From positions 77,275,617 through 77,339,616 of the forward strand of contig NC_087063.1 of assembly GCF_963678635.1 (NCBI RefSeq): a DNA stretch of 64,000 nt. The letters run 5' to 3'. Below, one piece after another: positions 10,032 through 20,595 of this stretch. A program made the translations under genes and the position numbers. The DNA comes from Symsagittifera roscoffensis (Eukaryota; Xenacoelomorpha; Acoela; Convolutidae). The notes beneath the pieces are model-generated. The model ran no database searches. It saw only the letters and a program-made list of their open reading frames with translations, and had not been told where the DNA came from. How positions within the stretch are numbered: position 1 is the first letter of the stretch; every line of letters begins with the position of its first letter.

Positions 10032-12627
10032 AGTCCTGTTTTGGGCATTTTCTTGCCTTTTGGCACTTTCGGAAGGTATGGTTGCCTTGTAAACAAGAAA
10101 AACAGAGCTTTTGTTCTGCTACATATTTAGCCCTTTGTGTTGCGTTTTTCTCTTTGAACACGGAACAGTTCCAGAGTGCATGCTGCCCTTTGCATAGCGA
10201 GCATGGAGGAAACCTTGTCTTTTCTCTACTTTTCTCATCATTAGAACTTACCTTAGTGTTACCTGCAAGCACTTTTGTAACTACTTTTTGTTTAACTGGC
10301 TGCTCGACTTTGACTAAAGATTTCAATCGCTCATGGCCTTCTGCATTATTCTTAAGCCAATCGTTGAAGTCTAGCAATGTTAATCGCTGCCAATGTTGTC
10401 TAACAGTATGCATAGACCATGCCTCTTTTAGATTTGGAGGAAGCTTACTGACGGCTTGATTTAATAGGTGCACACTTTTCAAGTCGTCATTGAAAGACAA
10501 AGACCTAAAAACAGCTACGAGCCCAAAAATCACCGCAGAAAAACTTATAACATGGTCAGAGTTGTGCATCTTCAATGCGGGAAAATTCTTCAACTTATCC
10601 AAATGTGCACCAACTACAACATGAGGCTGCCCAAACTTTCTCTGGAGAGTTGCTAGAGCATCCTTATACAACACTCCACTGTAGCCGTATTCCGCAATTG
10701 CACTCTTGGCTTTGTCTTTAACGTGCGTTTTCAGATATTTGAGTTTTTCATCATCAGTTAGCATAGCCGAATCAACTGTTGCTTGGAACTGCCCGAACCA
10801 TTCATACCAGTTAAGTGGTTCTCCATCAAACACTTCCAAGTTCAACTCCGGTAGACGGTCTTTGCGGCTATGCAGAATGATATCTGCTAACTCTCTCGCC
10901 GAGATGGGTTGTTCGCTATTAGGCACGTAAGACGGGCCCGTAGTGGGCGCAGGATATGTAGGTGGATAACCTTGATGCGCTGTTTCAACAACTGGATGAG
11001 TTTGCGGCTGGGTGTAATACACAGTCCCAGAACTTGTATAAGGAACTACGGTGTTTGGTGGAACAACAGGAGTTGTCACTGAGAAAACGTTTGAGGGCGG
11101 TACGCAGTATTGAGGAACTGGCATCGTTTGCGCAGTCGCGGCAGGTCTCCACAAACTGCTATACGGGTTATAGTGTTCACTTGAGAAACTTGTTGGGTTG
11201 TTTGGAACATTTATAGGTTGATGGGATGGCGCTGCAGGCGCCTGATACCCAGTTGAAACGGGGCCGGAATGTGGCTGACTGACCGGAAGCAAAGAGGGAA
11301 TAGGAACGGTTGACGGGACAAATGGTTGAATAATCGGAAGCGAAATGGGAATCGGAACGGTTAATGGAGGAACAAAAGGTTGACTCGCCGGAAGCGAAAC
11401 TGGATTAGTAACGGTCGACACAGAAGGCGGTGCAACATTAATGGTGGGATTACCAAAGGGCATTGAAGCGGGAATGCTACCACTTGCTTGTGGTATCAGA
11501 TTGTGATTTTGCGAAACTTCAGCATGAGGTGTTGAAGCTAAGTGTGGAGTAACAAAGTTTGAGCTGGAGGCAACGAACTGTGGTAAACTAGATGGGTTCT
11601 CGATTGAGTGCAATGACAGACGCGATTGGACCAAACTTGATCTCTGAGCCTGAATTCGATTCCTATTGTGGCCTCCCGGTTCACTGTATGTGGTTTGACC
11701 AGCGTTGACGACGGCATTCCCGCTGACGATGGCACCAACCCCTTGCAAAACATCAGTAGCAATCAAAGTGGAACTCTCGACTACTGGATGACTTTGCTCT
11801 GAGCTTGCAATAACTTCGGCCTGCTCTTGCTCAGTGACAACGTTCTCTACCCATTGTTCAGTACGTTGTGGGTCAACATGTGTTACGCTAGCATTTGCTA
11901 TCTTCTCACTTGCTGCAGAAAGCTCTTCTTCCAACTCGAATTCCTTTAACTCAATTTCAGCCAGTTTCTTGCGGTGTACCTCAGCTAGTTCTTCCAACTC
12001 TAAACTTCCTTGCTGTTCTTTTATTTTATTTTGCTGCGCTTTCAACTTCAATGACACCTTTGCTTGTCTCTCAAGTTCCTCTTGCTGCTTCTTCAAAACC
12101 AACAAATCTCGCCTCTTCTCAGTTGATGTTTTTGACTGCGCGACGGTATAGCGACTGGATTTATGCGAACCTGATTTATGATGTCGACTACTGTACCGCG
12201 ACACCTTAGAGCGCGCATCTGCTTCATGTGAATCTTGTGGTTGTGTTGTTACGATCGTACTTAACGATTCTGCAACATTGTCAAGCTCTGTTTGCTCAGG
12301 TTCAACGTTTAAGCCAGCTTTATATGATGCAGCCTTCTGTAAAACTGTATCGTTTCTTGATGTAACCGTATGAAGCCACATATCCTGCGCTGGTATCAAT
12401 TTATCAGGATCAACACTTTTAGAAGCTAACTTAATCAATTCCTCATTTATTTCAACTGCAGTCTCTATCAGGCTCTTGCAATTCTGAATCTGAGTGTCAA
12501 TCTTTGATGAGCGACTCTGACTTTCAATGTTCTCAATTATAATTTCATGGCACTTGTACAGTTCATTTTCAAGCTTGGTTCGCTTCGCAAATAACCTTTG
12601 AACCCTCTTCTGAAAGTTCTCATCCAT
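9955..12627 (-). CDS. gag: BEL/Pao gag polyprotein
   Basis: An 890-residue minus-strand frame starting at an ATG with no longer option. Parts in order: N-terminal helical region; charged coiled coil about 165-250 (KKQQEELERQAK...); Pro/Ser/Thr-rich low-complexity stretch about 370-590; a DUF1759-type capsid segment about 605-730 (LNLEVFDGEPLNWYEWF); and two or three zinc knuckles from about 808 (CSLCKGQHALWNC, CFSCLQGNHTFRKC). Gag packages the element RNA. The domain order is the usual one for BEL/Pao. The low-complexity middle makes it longer than many relatives. No internal stop is present, so the copy is not ancient. Confidence 0.9.
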   Translation of the reverse strand: MDENFQKRVQRLFAKRTKLENELYKCHEIIIENIESQSRSSKIDTQIQNCKSLIETAVEINEELIKLASKSVDPDKLIPAQDMWLHTVTSRNDTVLQKAASYKAGLNVEPEQTELDNVAESLSTIVTTQPQDSHEADARSKVSRYSSRHHKSGSHKSSRYTVAQSKTSTEKRRDLLVLKKQQEELERQAKVSLKLKAQQNKIKEQQGSLELEELAEVHRKKLAEIELKEFELEEELSAASEKIANASVTHVDPQRTEQWVENVVTEQEQAEVIASSEQSHPVVESSTLIATDVLQGVGAIVSGNAVVNAGQTTYSEPGGHNRNRIQAQRSSLVQSRLSLHSIENPSSLPQFVASSSNFVTPHLASTPHAEVSQNHNLIPQASGSIPASMPFGNPTINVAPPSVSTVTNPVSLPASQPFVPPLTVPIPISLPIIQPFVPSTVPIPSLLPVSQPHSGPVSTGYQAPAAPSHQPINVPNNPTSFSSEHYNPYSSLWRPAATAQTMPVPQYCVPPSNVFSVTTPVVPPNTVVPYTSSGTVYYTQPQTHPVVETAHQGYPPTYPAPTTGPSYVPNSEQPISARELADIILHSRKDRLPELNLEVFDGEPLNWYEWFGQFQATVDSAMLTDDEKLKYLKTHVKDKAKSAIAEYGYSGVLYKDALATLQRKFGQPHVVVGAHLDKLKNFPALKMHNSDHVISFSAVIFGLVAVFRSLSFNDDLKSVHLLNQAVSKLPPNLKEAWSMHTVRQHWQRLTLLDFNDWLKNNAEGHERLKSLVKVEQPVKQKVVTKVLAGNTKVSSNDEKSREKTRFPPCSLCKGQHALWNCSVFKEKNATQRAKYVAEQKLCFSCLQGNHTFRKCQKARKCPKQDCESTHNVLLHGAEKVFPPKEADRSN

Positions 12628-12717
12628 GGCTCTAGGGTCTATACTTAACTCAAACTATACTTAACGGTTATCGGGCGTTTGCGGGGCGATTCGGAACGGT
12701 TTTCGGTGAGTAAAGTT

Positions 12718-13230
12718 ACCAATGGGGCTGGGGATTAAGTAAGTCGGTTGATATCAAACAACACACACGGAGTAAACCTGAGGATGAATAAAACCAACTT
12801 AACTTACTTAATATCACCTCCCTGACCACTTAGGATGACGTTACGGCGTACGAAATTTGTTGAACGGTCGTACGACGGTGCGTCACTACTAATCGGCTAG
12901 TAGCTCGACGAATTACCAAGAGGTTTGGGAATTAAGCAAGTCGGTTGAAAACCAACAACACACGCGGAGCAAACCTGAGGATGAAAGACAACAACTTAAC
13001 TTGCTTAATTTTACCGTCCCGGACCACTTAGTCAGTCGTTGCGAAACGAATGTTTTGAAAAGCGAACGAATGCAAACAGGTATCAAGTCGTTGTAAACCT
13101 TAAGTTTACCAATGGGGTTGGAGAATCAGGCAAATCGGTTAACTCTCAACAACACACGCGGAGTGAACCTGAGGATGAAAAAAAAATTAACTTAACTTGC
13201 CTGATATTAACTACCCAGACAACTAAACAT
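12718..13230 (-). repeat. Three tandem ~190-bp hairpin units in the BEL leader
   Basis: Units start near 12718, 12914 and 13105. Each carries an inverted pair about 85 bp apart: ATTAAGTAAGT/ACTTACTTAAT, ATTAAGCAAGT/ACTTGCTTAAT and ATCAGGCAAAT/ACTTGCCTGAT. Base changes in one arm are matched in the other, while the loop keeps a shared core (CGGAG, then AAACCTGAGGATGA in units 1 and 2; unit 3 reads GAACCTGAGGATGA). The array lies directly upstream of gag on the minus strand, so it would be in the transcript leader. It could be a packaging, dimerisation or translation element. That function is inferred. Confidence 0.75.
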
Positions 13231-13788
13231 ACTTTAACTATACGGTTCAACGGAATTTTGGACTAATTTTTCAGAAAATTTTCAATTTTCAAACAAAATT
13301 TTGTATAGTTTGGTTAGTGGATTCGAGTCATAACTGGTATCAAAAAACTAGTCTAGTAACCGTTAGTCTATGTTCCGATATTATAAATTTTCAATTCATC
13401 AAAAAAATAGCCAACATTTTGGCTATCGAGCAAAAAATCTAGTTCCGGTTATCTAGTACCCGATTTCGAGCAATTTTTCTAATTTCAGTTTAATCAAACT
13501 GGCCAAAAATTTTCGGGTATCGAGAAAAATTAGGGGTGAGTACTGGCGTTGTGTCTCACATTTATAATATAAAACATCGTATCCGTAATTTATCAAAATT
13601 AAAAGTTTAGGTTCGGTCTTACAGTTTTTGTGAAGATAGGGCGCACCGATGAGATGTTCGGTCACAAACAGCCTCACTGAATAGCCCAAACCGTCTTGTT
13701 GCAAGTCAGAAACTCTGTCAGTGACTTATCGTCTGGATGGGTTACCCTGTCAGTGCTATTGAACTCCCAGACACATCCATTATGAATT
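13231..13788. other. Sequence between BEL leader and gap, nothing identified
   Basis: AT-rich text with repeated ATAACTGG/GTTATC-like words (TATCGAG, CCGGTTATCTAG). No LTR matching 5664-6007 is seen. Short frames here show no recognisable domain. Confidence 0.5.
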
Positions 13789-13988
13789 NNNNNNNNNNNN
13801 NNNNNNNNNNNNNNNNNNNNNNNNNNNNNNNNNNNNNNNNNNNNNNNNNNNNNNNNNNNNNNNNNNNNNNNNNNNNNNNNNNNNNNNNNNNNNNNNNNNN
13901 NNNNNNNNNNNNNNNNNNNNNNNNNNNNNNNNNNNNNNNNNNNNNNNNNNNNNNNNNNNNNNNNNNNNNNNNNNNNNNNNNNNNNNNN
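13789..13988. other. Assembly gap, 200 N
   Basis: Exactly 200 consecutive N. The round number suggests a placeholder scaffold gap of unknown true size. It could hide the BEL 5' LTR or the left end of the transposon that follows. Confidence 1.
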
Positions 13989-14055
13989 ACATAAATTTAG
14001 ATTGGTATATGTTATCGCCGTTTTTTTTCTGAATCAGATTCCCTAATTTTTAGAA

Positions 14056-14382
14056 ATGAACATATCCGAATCAGCAGCACCAAATATATGGAATGGGATG
14101 GACCTGAGCAAAATGTCCGATAGCCCCGAAAAATTTGGGCGGCAATTGGCAAAGCTTGTTTTTGCGGAGGGTTCAAGTTGTGTCCTAATTTACTTTAGGC
14201 TTGGGGGAAATGAAAGCCTTCAAGCCACTAGGCACAAATTGAGCCCGGTGTTGGAAAAAATGTTCACGGATGCTGTCCGCCAGAAGTTCCAATCAACCGA
14301 CCAAATAGAAAGGGCAGTTAGGGGGCAAACATCTGGGGTTACGAGCTCCGAAGAAGACTTCTTAACAACTGAAACGATTTGA
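14056..14382 (+). CDS. Small unrecognised protein, or first exon
   Basis: A 108-residue frame opening with ATG just after a plausible splice-acceptor tract (TTTTTTTCTGAATCAG near 14035). It is mixed polar and hydrophobic with no motif I recognise. The stretch SCVLIYFRLGGNESL loosely resembles WILVFYFHDRRPGCL in the short frame at 17469, so the two may be related copies of one exon. It lies next to the left subterminal repeats of the transposon-like locus and may belong to it. Confidence 0.4.
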   Translation: MNISESAAPNIWNGMDLSKMSDSPEKFGRQLAKLVFAEGSSCVLIYFRLGGNESLQATRHKLSPVLEKMFTDAVRQKFQSTDQIERAVRGQTSGVTSSEEDFLTTETI

Positions 14383-14499
14383 TTACTTCACTTTTTAAAA
14401 AAGTTTGAGGCTGATTAGATTTTGGATCGTTTTGTATTTTTTTTACACGTGTTAACATTTCGGAGCCATAACAATAACTGGCCTTCATTCGAAATAGAA

Positions 14500-17160
14500 A
14501 GCAGTTAAAGTTATTTCAATGCTTATTTAAGCTTTTTATTTTCACAACCAATGCAAGCCCACCTCTTTCATTCAATGTTTGTTGCAAAACATTCATTTCG
14601 AATCAAGGAAGGGTGCTAAACGATAAATAGTTGCAGCAGTCTGTTCAATTCAAGCCAAGGTAGGGCTCGAATGATTCAGTTCAATAAAGAAAAATTGTAG
14701 CTAGGTATTCAGCTCAAATCAAAGTTAAATACAAAACATTCACTTCGAGTAAAGGTTTGGTGCATACCAGTTGCTTCAAATCAAAGTATGGTACAACCCG
14801 TTTAATTTTACTTGATGTATGTGATAGCCATTAACTGTAAATCTAAGTTTGGCGTCAGCTTGTCAGTTCTTTTCAAGACTTGGCCTTAAATATTCAGCTC
14901 GTGTGAAATTTTTGTTACCAGCCTTTCTGGGCAAATCAATGTTTGGTGCAAGCCATTCATTTCATAAAGGTTCACTAGAAACCATTTGATTTGACTCAAT
15001 GGTTGGTGTAAGCCATTCAAAGTTTGGTGCAAAACCGTCCAATTTAACTAGGTTTCTGCAAACTAATTGAGTTGAAATCAAACTCCTTTGCAATCCTCCC
15101 AGTTCAAGTCAAAGTTTGGTGCAAACCATTCGATTCAGCTGTACACCAAATCGTAGAGAAGAATTTTTTCAACCTTCTGCGACGTGAAAAAGTTGGTTAG
15201 ATCCAAATTTCCGCTAGATTCTATGTTTAAGTTTTTTTCAAATTTTAATTAATTTTTTTTGTGGGCTATGAAGTAGATTTGACCTGCAGCACTTTGATTT
15301 GGATGAGCTATCAAATTCTAGGAGTTTGATGTGTTAAAAAACATGTTATTTGAAAAGCAAGTGATTGTCTGTTAGCTATTTTTGAGACATTTTTTAAAAA
15401 CTTATTCCAACTTATTTCAGATTAGTACCTGACGTTTGAATATTTTAATCCTATCCTCAGAAAGTCTGAATCTTCAGAAACATCAAGATAACAATTAAAG
15501 GCTAGCTTTTTGATAATGAAGGTCATTATTTCCAAAACTAAAACTCTAATTATCTTCATTATAATTGTTCTTTTTTTTCAGCAAATCAATCAACGCGTTG
15601 AAACCAGAATTTGTCAAAACATTATTTCTTCAAGAGTTTCGGTCAATGTAAGTCAAAACACTTTGATTTGGATGAGCTATCAATTTCTATGAGTTTAATG
15701 CGTTAAAAAACATGTTATTTGAAAAGCAAGTGATTGTCTGTTAGCTATTTTGAGACATTTTTAAAAACTCATTCAAACTGCTCCTAATAGGCGTTTTGGG
15801 TTCCCCAATATTTTGTGAAGGTTCTCCAAAAACTCGCAATAGGCTCAAAGAAAGATCAATAAAAGTTTCAGAATTGGCAATGATTTCAGTCATTGCCTAT
15901 TTTTCCAAAAGCTCTCAAAGGTCACTTTGTTTTTGCAATCACTTTGTTAAGGTGCACTAAATCTTCGCAATAGCTTTACGATTGGTTTTGAAGGCTTTCT
16001 TTTGGTACAATTCATTTTGCTTCTACACAAAAAATACAACTTGACAAATTTTTCCTTAGTTTTCAGGCTTTTGCTCATGTTTTCCTCTGAGTTTTATCTT
16101 TCCTCTTGTTTTGCAGTTTTCCTATGCATATGTTTACAATGTTTTTTATAAAAATTTGGAGCATTACGAGGTCAAACAGTGCATTTTGTGAATTGCAAGA
16201 GGTTTCCGCTACAGGAAAAATTCAAATATGCTGCGGAATCCGCAACATTGCTGTTCTTCTTTGATCTTCTCTACTGTACTATCCTCCCAGTTGAAGTCAA
16301 GGTTTGGTGCAAACCATTCGATTTGAATCAATGGCTGGTGTAAGCCGTTCAAAGTTGGTGCAAACCATACAATTTAACTCAGCTTGGTTCAATTAATTGA
16401 CTTGAAAACAATTTTTTTTGCAATCCTCCCAGTTCAAGTCTAGGTTTGATGCGAACCATTCAATTTGAATCAATGGTTGGTGTAAGTCGTTTAAAGTTTG
16501 GTGCAAACCATTCAATTTAACTCAGTTTGGTTAAACTAATTGACTTGAAAACAATTTTTTGCAATCTTCCCAGTTGAGTCAAGGTTTGGTGCAAACCATT
16601 CAGTTCTGGAACTTAGCAAACGCTTACTTTAATACAACCGTTTGGTGCAAACCACTCACTTAAATCGATGTTTGGTGAAAGCTTTCTCTGTAAATCAAAG
16701 ATTGGCGCCAGACAATCTGTTAAATTCAAGAATTGGTGCAAAATATTCCATTCTAGCGAAATTTTGGTACCAGCTGTTCAGTTCAAATCAAAGTTTGGTG
16801 CAAACCATTTGATTTGAATCAATGGTTGGTGTGAGCCGTTTAAAACTTGGTGCAAACCATACAATTCAGCTCAAAGTTTGCTTTAAGGAATTGACTTGAG
16901 ATTTTATTTTTTTGCAATCCTTGTAGTTGCAGTCAGGAGATTTAGTTCAGAGCAATGTTTGGTCCAAACCTAATCTTTTACTTTCAAACTTCGTTGCAAA
17001 CCACTTGCTTCCAATCATCGTTTGGTGCAAGCCATTCGATTTCAATCAAGTTTTCATTGTGAATCAAAGTCCGATGCAAGACATATATTCTAGTCAAGAT
17101 TTGGGGCAATTTATTCATTCATTGAAAAAATTAGTTGCTAACAATTCATATCAGTGAATT
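14500..17160 (+). repeat. Left subterminal repeat array, motif TTTGGTGCAAACCATTC
   Basis: At least twelve copies of a near-palindromic core GGTGCAAACCATTC occur, many in ~135-140-bp units beginning GCAATCCTCCCAGTTCAAGTC (near 15090, 16284, 16422, 16560). Variants read GGTTGGTGTAAGCCATTC. A separate ~100-bp block at 15291 recurs at 15659. The same core recurs to the right of the transposase and SGNH genes at 25866-26420. Such arrays resemble the subterminal repeats to which CACTA-type transposon proteins bind. The terminal inverted repeats themselves were not identified. Confidence 0.75.
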
Positions 17161-17468
17161 GTTTTGAAAAGAAAGTCATTCGGTTCGAAATAAGTTTGAG
17201 CTAATTGTTTGATTTTTTCAGAAATCTGTGAACGCCATTCAGTTCATTGCGAAAATAAAGTTGTTGTTGTTGTTAATCATCTCAGTTTTTGTGTTTCAAA
17301 TTATTTTTTCCAAAATACTGCTGTTTCGGTTTGGTATTGTTTAGTTAGAGCTTTCAAAGAAATTCCCGTTTTTTGGTTGTTAGATGGATGTTTTTTTTTA
17401 ATTTTGATAATGTTGTTTTGATTCAGTTTTTTGTAAGGTAGAAACTTCAGGTTTCAATCTGTTTAAGA

Positions 17469-17643
17469 TGTCTAGCTCCCGTCAAGGAAACCGTGTGTTG
17501 AACAACCACATAAGAGAGCTAGAAAGTACCGTTAGACAGCATCTCGCTAATACCTGGATTCTTGTGTTCTACTTCCACGATCGAAGACCGGGCTGCTTGC
17601 GGGTGCTCTCTGATCAATTGAAAGACCACGTTGATGTGCGATA
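17469..17643 (+). CDS. Short frame upstream of the BEN-like gene, possible first exon
   Basis: Begins MSSSRQGNRVLNNHI and reads 57 residues to TAA. It may be the first exon of the BEN-like gene that follows, leaving by a donor before the stop. Candidate donors (GTTGAT, GTGCGA) are weak. No known domain was seen. It contains an aromatic/hydrophobic core (WILVFYFH) loosely similar to the frame at 14056. Confidence 0.35.
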
Positions 17644-17815
17644 AATATATCAAGTACATAGACTTAATTTTGATTAGTTTTGGTTAGAGTTCGCCTTGCA
17701 CCGCTAAGATCTGCTTTTTTTGTAGAGGAATCAGATCATCACAATTCATTTCGGAAAGAAGTCGTATTCTGCTAGAATCTATGCCATTGGTCCCGAACAT
17801 TAAATCCAAGCAAAA

Positions 17816-18081
17816 ATGATGAAACTTTCCTATGCCTGTAAGAACCTCGCCGCTGATAATGAGGAGCCACTTTACGAACATGAACCGTACATTCCTTTAA
17901 CTTCGGTTGAGACATCGACCTCAGTTCAAGTTCCTCCAGTTTATACTGAGTTTCAGCCTTCGCCCCACATTTTGAGAACTGTTCCAGTATCTAATTTTAC
18001 TGCGTGTATTTCGGAGCTCGATTCTAACCCCGGTGATATTGACCAAATTGGCCAGCAAGCGTACAGCTCGTCCCAACCGGT
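17816..18081 (+). CDS. BEN-like gene, acidic/Pro-rich exon
   Basis: An open stretch rich in Pro, Ser, Glu and Thr (VQVPPVYTEFQPSPH), typical of a disordered region. It ends QAYSSSQP at a GTATTT donor in phase 0. The exact 5' limit is uncertain because more than one AG could serve as acceptor. It reads into the next exon in the same phase. Confidence 0.5.
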
Positions 18082-18214
18082 ATTTAGTTTTTGAATTTTT
18101 CAGATTTGAGTTCTTGTATTTTGAGTGCAAGTCATTTATGGATTGAAGATTTCAGTTTGTCCAAATAGTTTATTAGATTTAAATTGTCATATGTTGAGTG
18201 CTCCTCATTTTAGG

Positions 18215-18461
18215 TAGAGAGTTTCAGTCCTTCTGACTTTGGAAACTACGTTCCGTTTCAAACACAGGAACCACAACAGAGGCAACCTGAGCTTTCGGCC
18301 TCAGTAGAGCCGCCATCCAAACGCCGAAAAATTTGTTCCATGCGCATGATTTTGCAACTGAAAATGATCAGTATACTCAGAGCCGTAATCAACATAAAAC
18401 CACTCCATTGCGCATCAACAACCCTCAACCTCAAACTGTGACTATAGTACTTGCCCCGGTT
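18215..18461 (+). CDS. BEN-like gene, basic NLS-like exon, frameshifted
   Basis: After acceptor CTCATTTTAG the frame gives VESFSPSDFGNYVPF and then PPSKRRKI, a likely nuclear localisation signal. Just past that point the protein-like reading moves to another frame (DFATENDQYTQSRNQ) and runs to a GTTTGT donor. A one-base indel near the A and T runs at 18325-18342 explains this. It is consistent with a decaying copy. Confidence 0.5.
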
Positions 18462-18521
18462 TGTTTTTGAATTTTTTTTGAAAGAAATGACGTATAATTT
18501 ATGCACAATATCTGATTTCAG

Positions 18522-18678
18522 GAGTTCAAGGAATTCATAACAAGTAGTTTGGATCGTTTTGAGAATATTATAGCAAGAAACGATAAGTCATCCCTAACAC
18601 TCAATGAGGGGGTTGGTAGCTTCATGAGATCAATGGTTGATACCTCTGTTTGTCTTGATAAGTCATTGAAGTCTTTGG
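18522..18678 (+). CDS. BEN-like gene, helical exon
   Basis: An exon between acceptor CTGATTTCAG and donor GTACGT, phase 0 at both ends, predicted EFKEFITSSLDRFENII...SLKSL. It is amphipathic, probably helical. It leads directly into the BEN-like exon in phase. Confidence 0.6.
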
Positions 18679-18762
18679 TACGTTCATTCATTACATCACA
18701 ATTACTGAAAAATTAAAGCAATTAATTAGATTTTTTTTCCTTTCATCTATATCTGCCCATAG

Positions 18763-19262
18763 GTTGGACGAGTAGAGACTTTCATAGGTAAACCAGTACC
18801 GGTTGACAACTCAGGTGAAAAAGTTGAATGGGAAGGTTGTGATTTGTTGCAAGTATCTGCTTCTAACGTGGCTAAGTATGGAAGAAAAATTGGATGTAAA
18901 ATTTGGAGTGAACAACAAATAATGGAGCACATGGTCTCGCCTCGGAAGTCACACGGTTCACACTTCCGACCTGCTTTCCCAGAGTCTGGAAAAAAGTTTG
19001 GGAGCGTGAGTTAATACCGATAGTTAAAGTCTGGTTTTTTCTGACCAGTTTTTTGATGTACTATGGAATAATTGAGTGTTTAGAAGCAATTAAAACCAAG
19101 TACGCCAACTGCCCCATGGAGGCATATGAAGAAGCCAAGGCCAGTCTCAATCGCCTGGGACCAGAACTTATCCTGCAACGTCGGCAGGCTGCCGCAATAA
19201 ACCTTGCTCGAGCACAGGAGGCCTTGAATGCTATTGACCAGAATATACAACAAACTGATTAG
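18763..19262 (+). CDS. BEN-domain-like protein, main exons
   Basis: The exon after acceptor CTGCCCATAG encodes VGRVETFIGKPVPVD, then SASNVAKYGRKIGCKIWSEQ, HMVSPRKSHGSHFRPAF and, after a short intron (donor GTGAGT near 19005, acceptor near 19049), MYYGIIECLEAIKTKY and a helical tail ending QNIQQTD. The order of an N-terminal helix with A+ and IW residues, a Ser/Arg-Lys loop, and a final helix is that of BEN domains, which bind DNA. The last two exons do not join in phase by one base, so the copy may be damaged or the acceptor misplaced. Placed left of the transposase, it could be the element's DNA-binding accessory protein. Assignment by eye, moderate. Confidence 0.55.
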
Positions 19263-19377
19263 CTTCATTTAAAAATGCGAAGGCTTCACTTTCTGAAAAA
19301 ACTAAGAAAAACTTCCCCTAAAAACTCTGAAAGCGCTTCCTTTAACCGTTAGTTGTTCTGCTGTCTTTCTGGAGAGT

Positions 19378-20020
19378 TTGATATTTCGAATAATTTAAAA
19401 AGTTCGAAATAAGGCTTGTGGAATATTTTCACCATCCTAAAAGTTTGTTCTTTCGTAATTAATGCTCATTGTAAAAGTTTCCGTGGTCATTGCAATAAGT
19501 TCTGTAACTTGTTTTGCAAGAAATGATTAAAATTTGATGGTGCAGGAATTCTGGATCATTTAAACTATAAATCTAGTTTTGTTTTGTGCGATTTATTTTA
19601 AGAACAGTTTATGTTATCTGATAAACATTAACTCTGTTCTGTTTATAATCATAAAAAGCTCTGTTAGCGCTTCTTTTCGTCGCTGTCTTTGTAAATTTGA
19701 GGCAAAGCCTGAATTTAAGAGAGTTTCACATTTTTCACGAGAGTTAAATATTTCGAATAATTTAAAAAGTTCGAACATAATGGTTGTTGAAGAATTTTAC
19801 CATTCTGGTCAGTTTTTGTCACTTTTGTTTATTTTCCTTTTTGCGTAAAAGTTTGTTCCTTCGTGACTAATGCTCATTGTAAAAATTTTCCGTGATCATT
19901 GCAATAAGTTTGTAACTTTTATAGCAAGAAATGATTAAAATTTTTTTGTGCAGGATTTCTGGATCGTTTAAACTATAAATCTATTTTTGTTTTGTGCGAT
20001 TTATTTTAAGAGGAAGTATA
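19378..20020. repeat. Tandem duplication, unit about 375 bp
   Basis: The stretch from TATTTCGAATAATTTAAAAAG (19380) to GTGCGATTTATTTTAAGA (about 19600) recurs from about 19750 to 20010, with shared internal text such as GCTCATTGTAAAA and GCAAGAAATGATTAAAATTT. It lies between the BEN-like and SET/Tnp2 genes. Confidence 0.8.
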
Positions 20021-20595
20021 AGCTCACATAGTATATCAGATACGAGGTAGACTTTAGTTGAGGCAGAGAAATTTTTTTTTAATTGTAAAGTTTTTGCTTA
20101 ATCGATGTTTTTCGTTTTTTTGATGTTTTTCATTTTATTCATTTTCAAACCATTTTGTTAATTAATAAAAAATCTTTCTTGAACGATGAATGTTTAATTG
20201 TTTGCTCGATATACCTGACAAGGAATCATTTTTTTGGAATATTTTTGTTTCAAAGCGAAATTGTTTGCAATCGGATACTAAACTTTGTTCCTTTCTTTTT
20301 ACACATAATGACATTAATCACTTTAAAAAAACTACCATCTTTAAGGTTGTAATTACATTAAGGCTTTTCTCTTTTTTGTCAGATTCGTGGTTTCTTCCGG
20401 TATGGATCGGTGTAAAACTTAAAACTTTTTGAATTTTTTCAGAGATTTTTATTTTTTGGCTAAACAGGTTTGAATCTAAATATTGTTGCCGCTCGGTGAA
20501 TTATTTCTAGTATTGTTTGTTTCAAGCTTTTTTTACAAACTCGGATATGTCAGTATTGAAATTATTCAAAAAAAAAGTTCACGAAAAAAGGTTCA

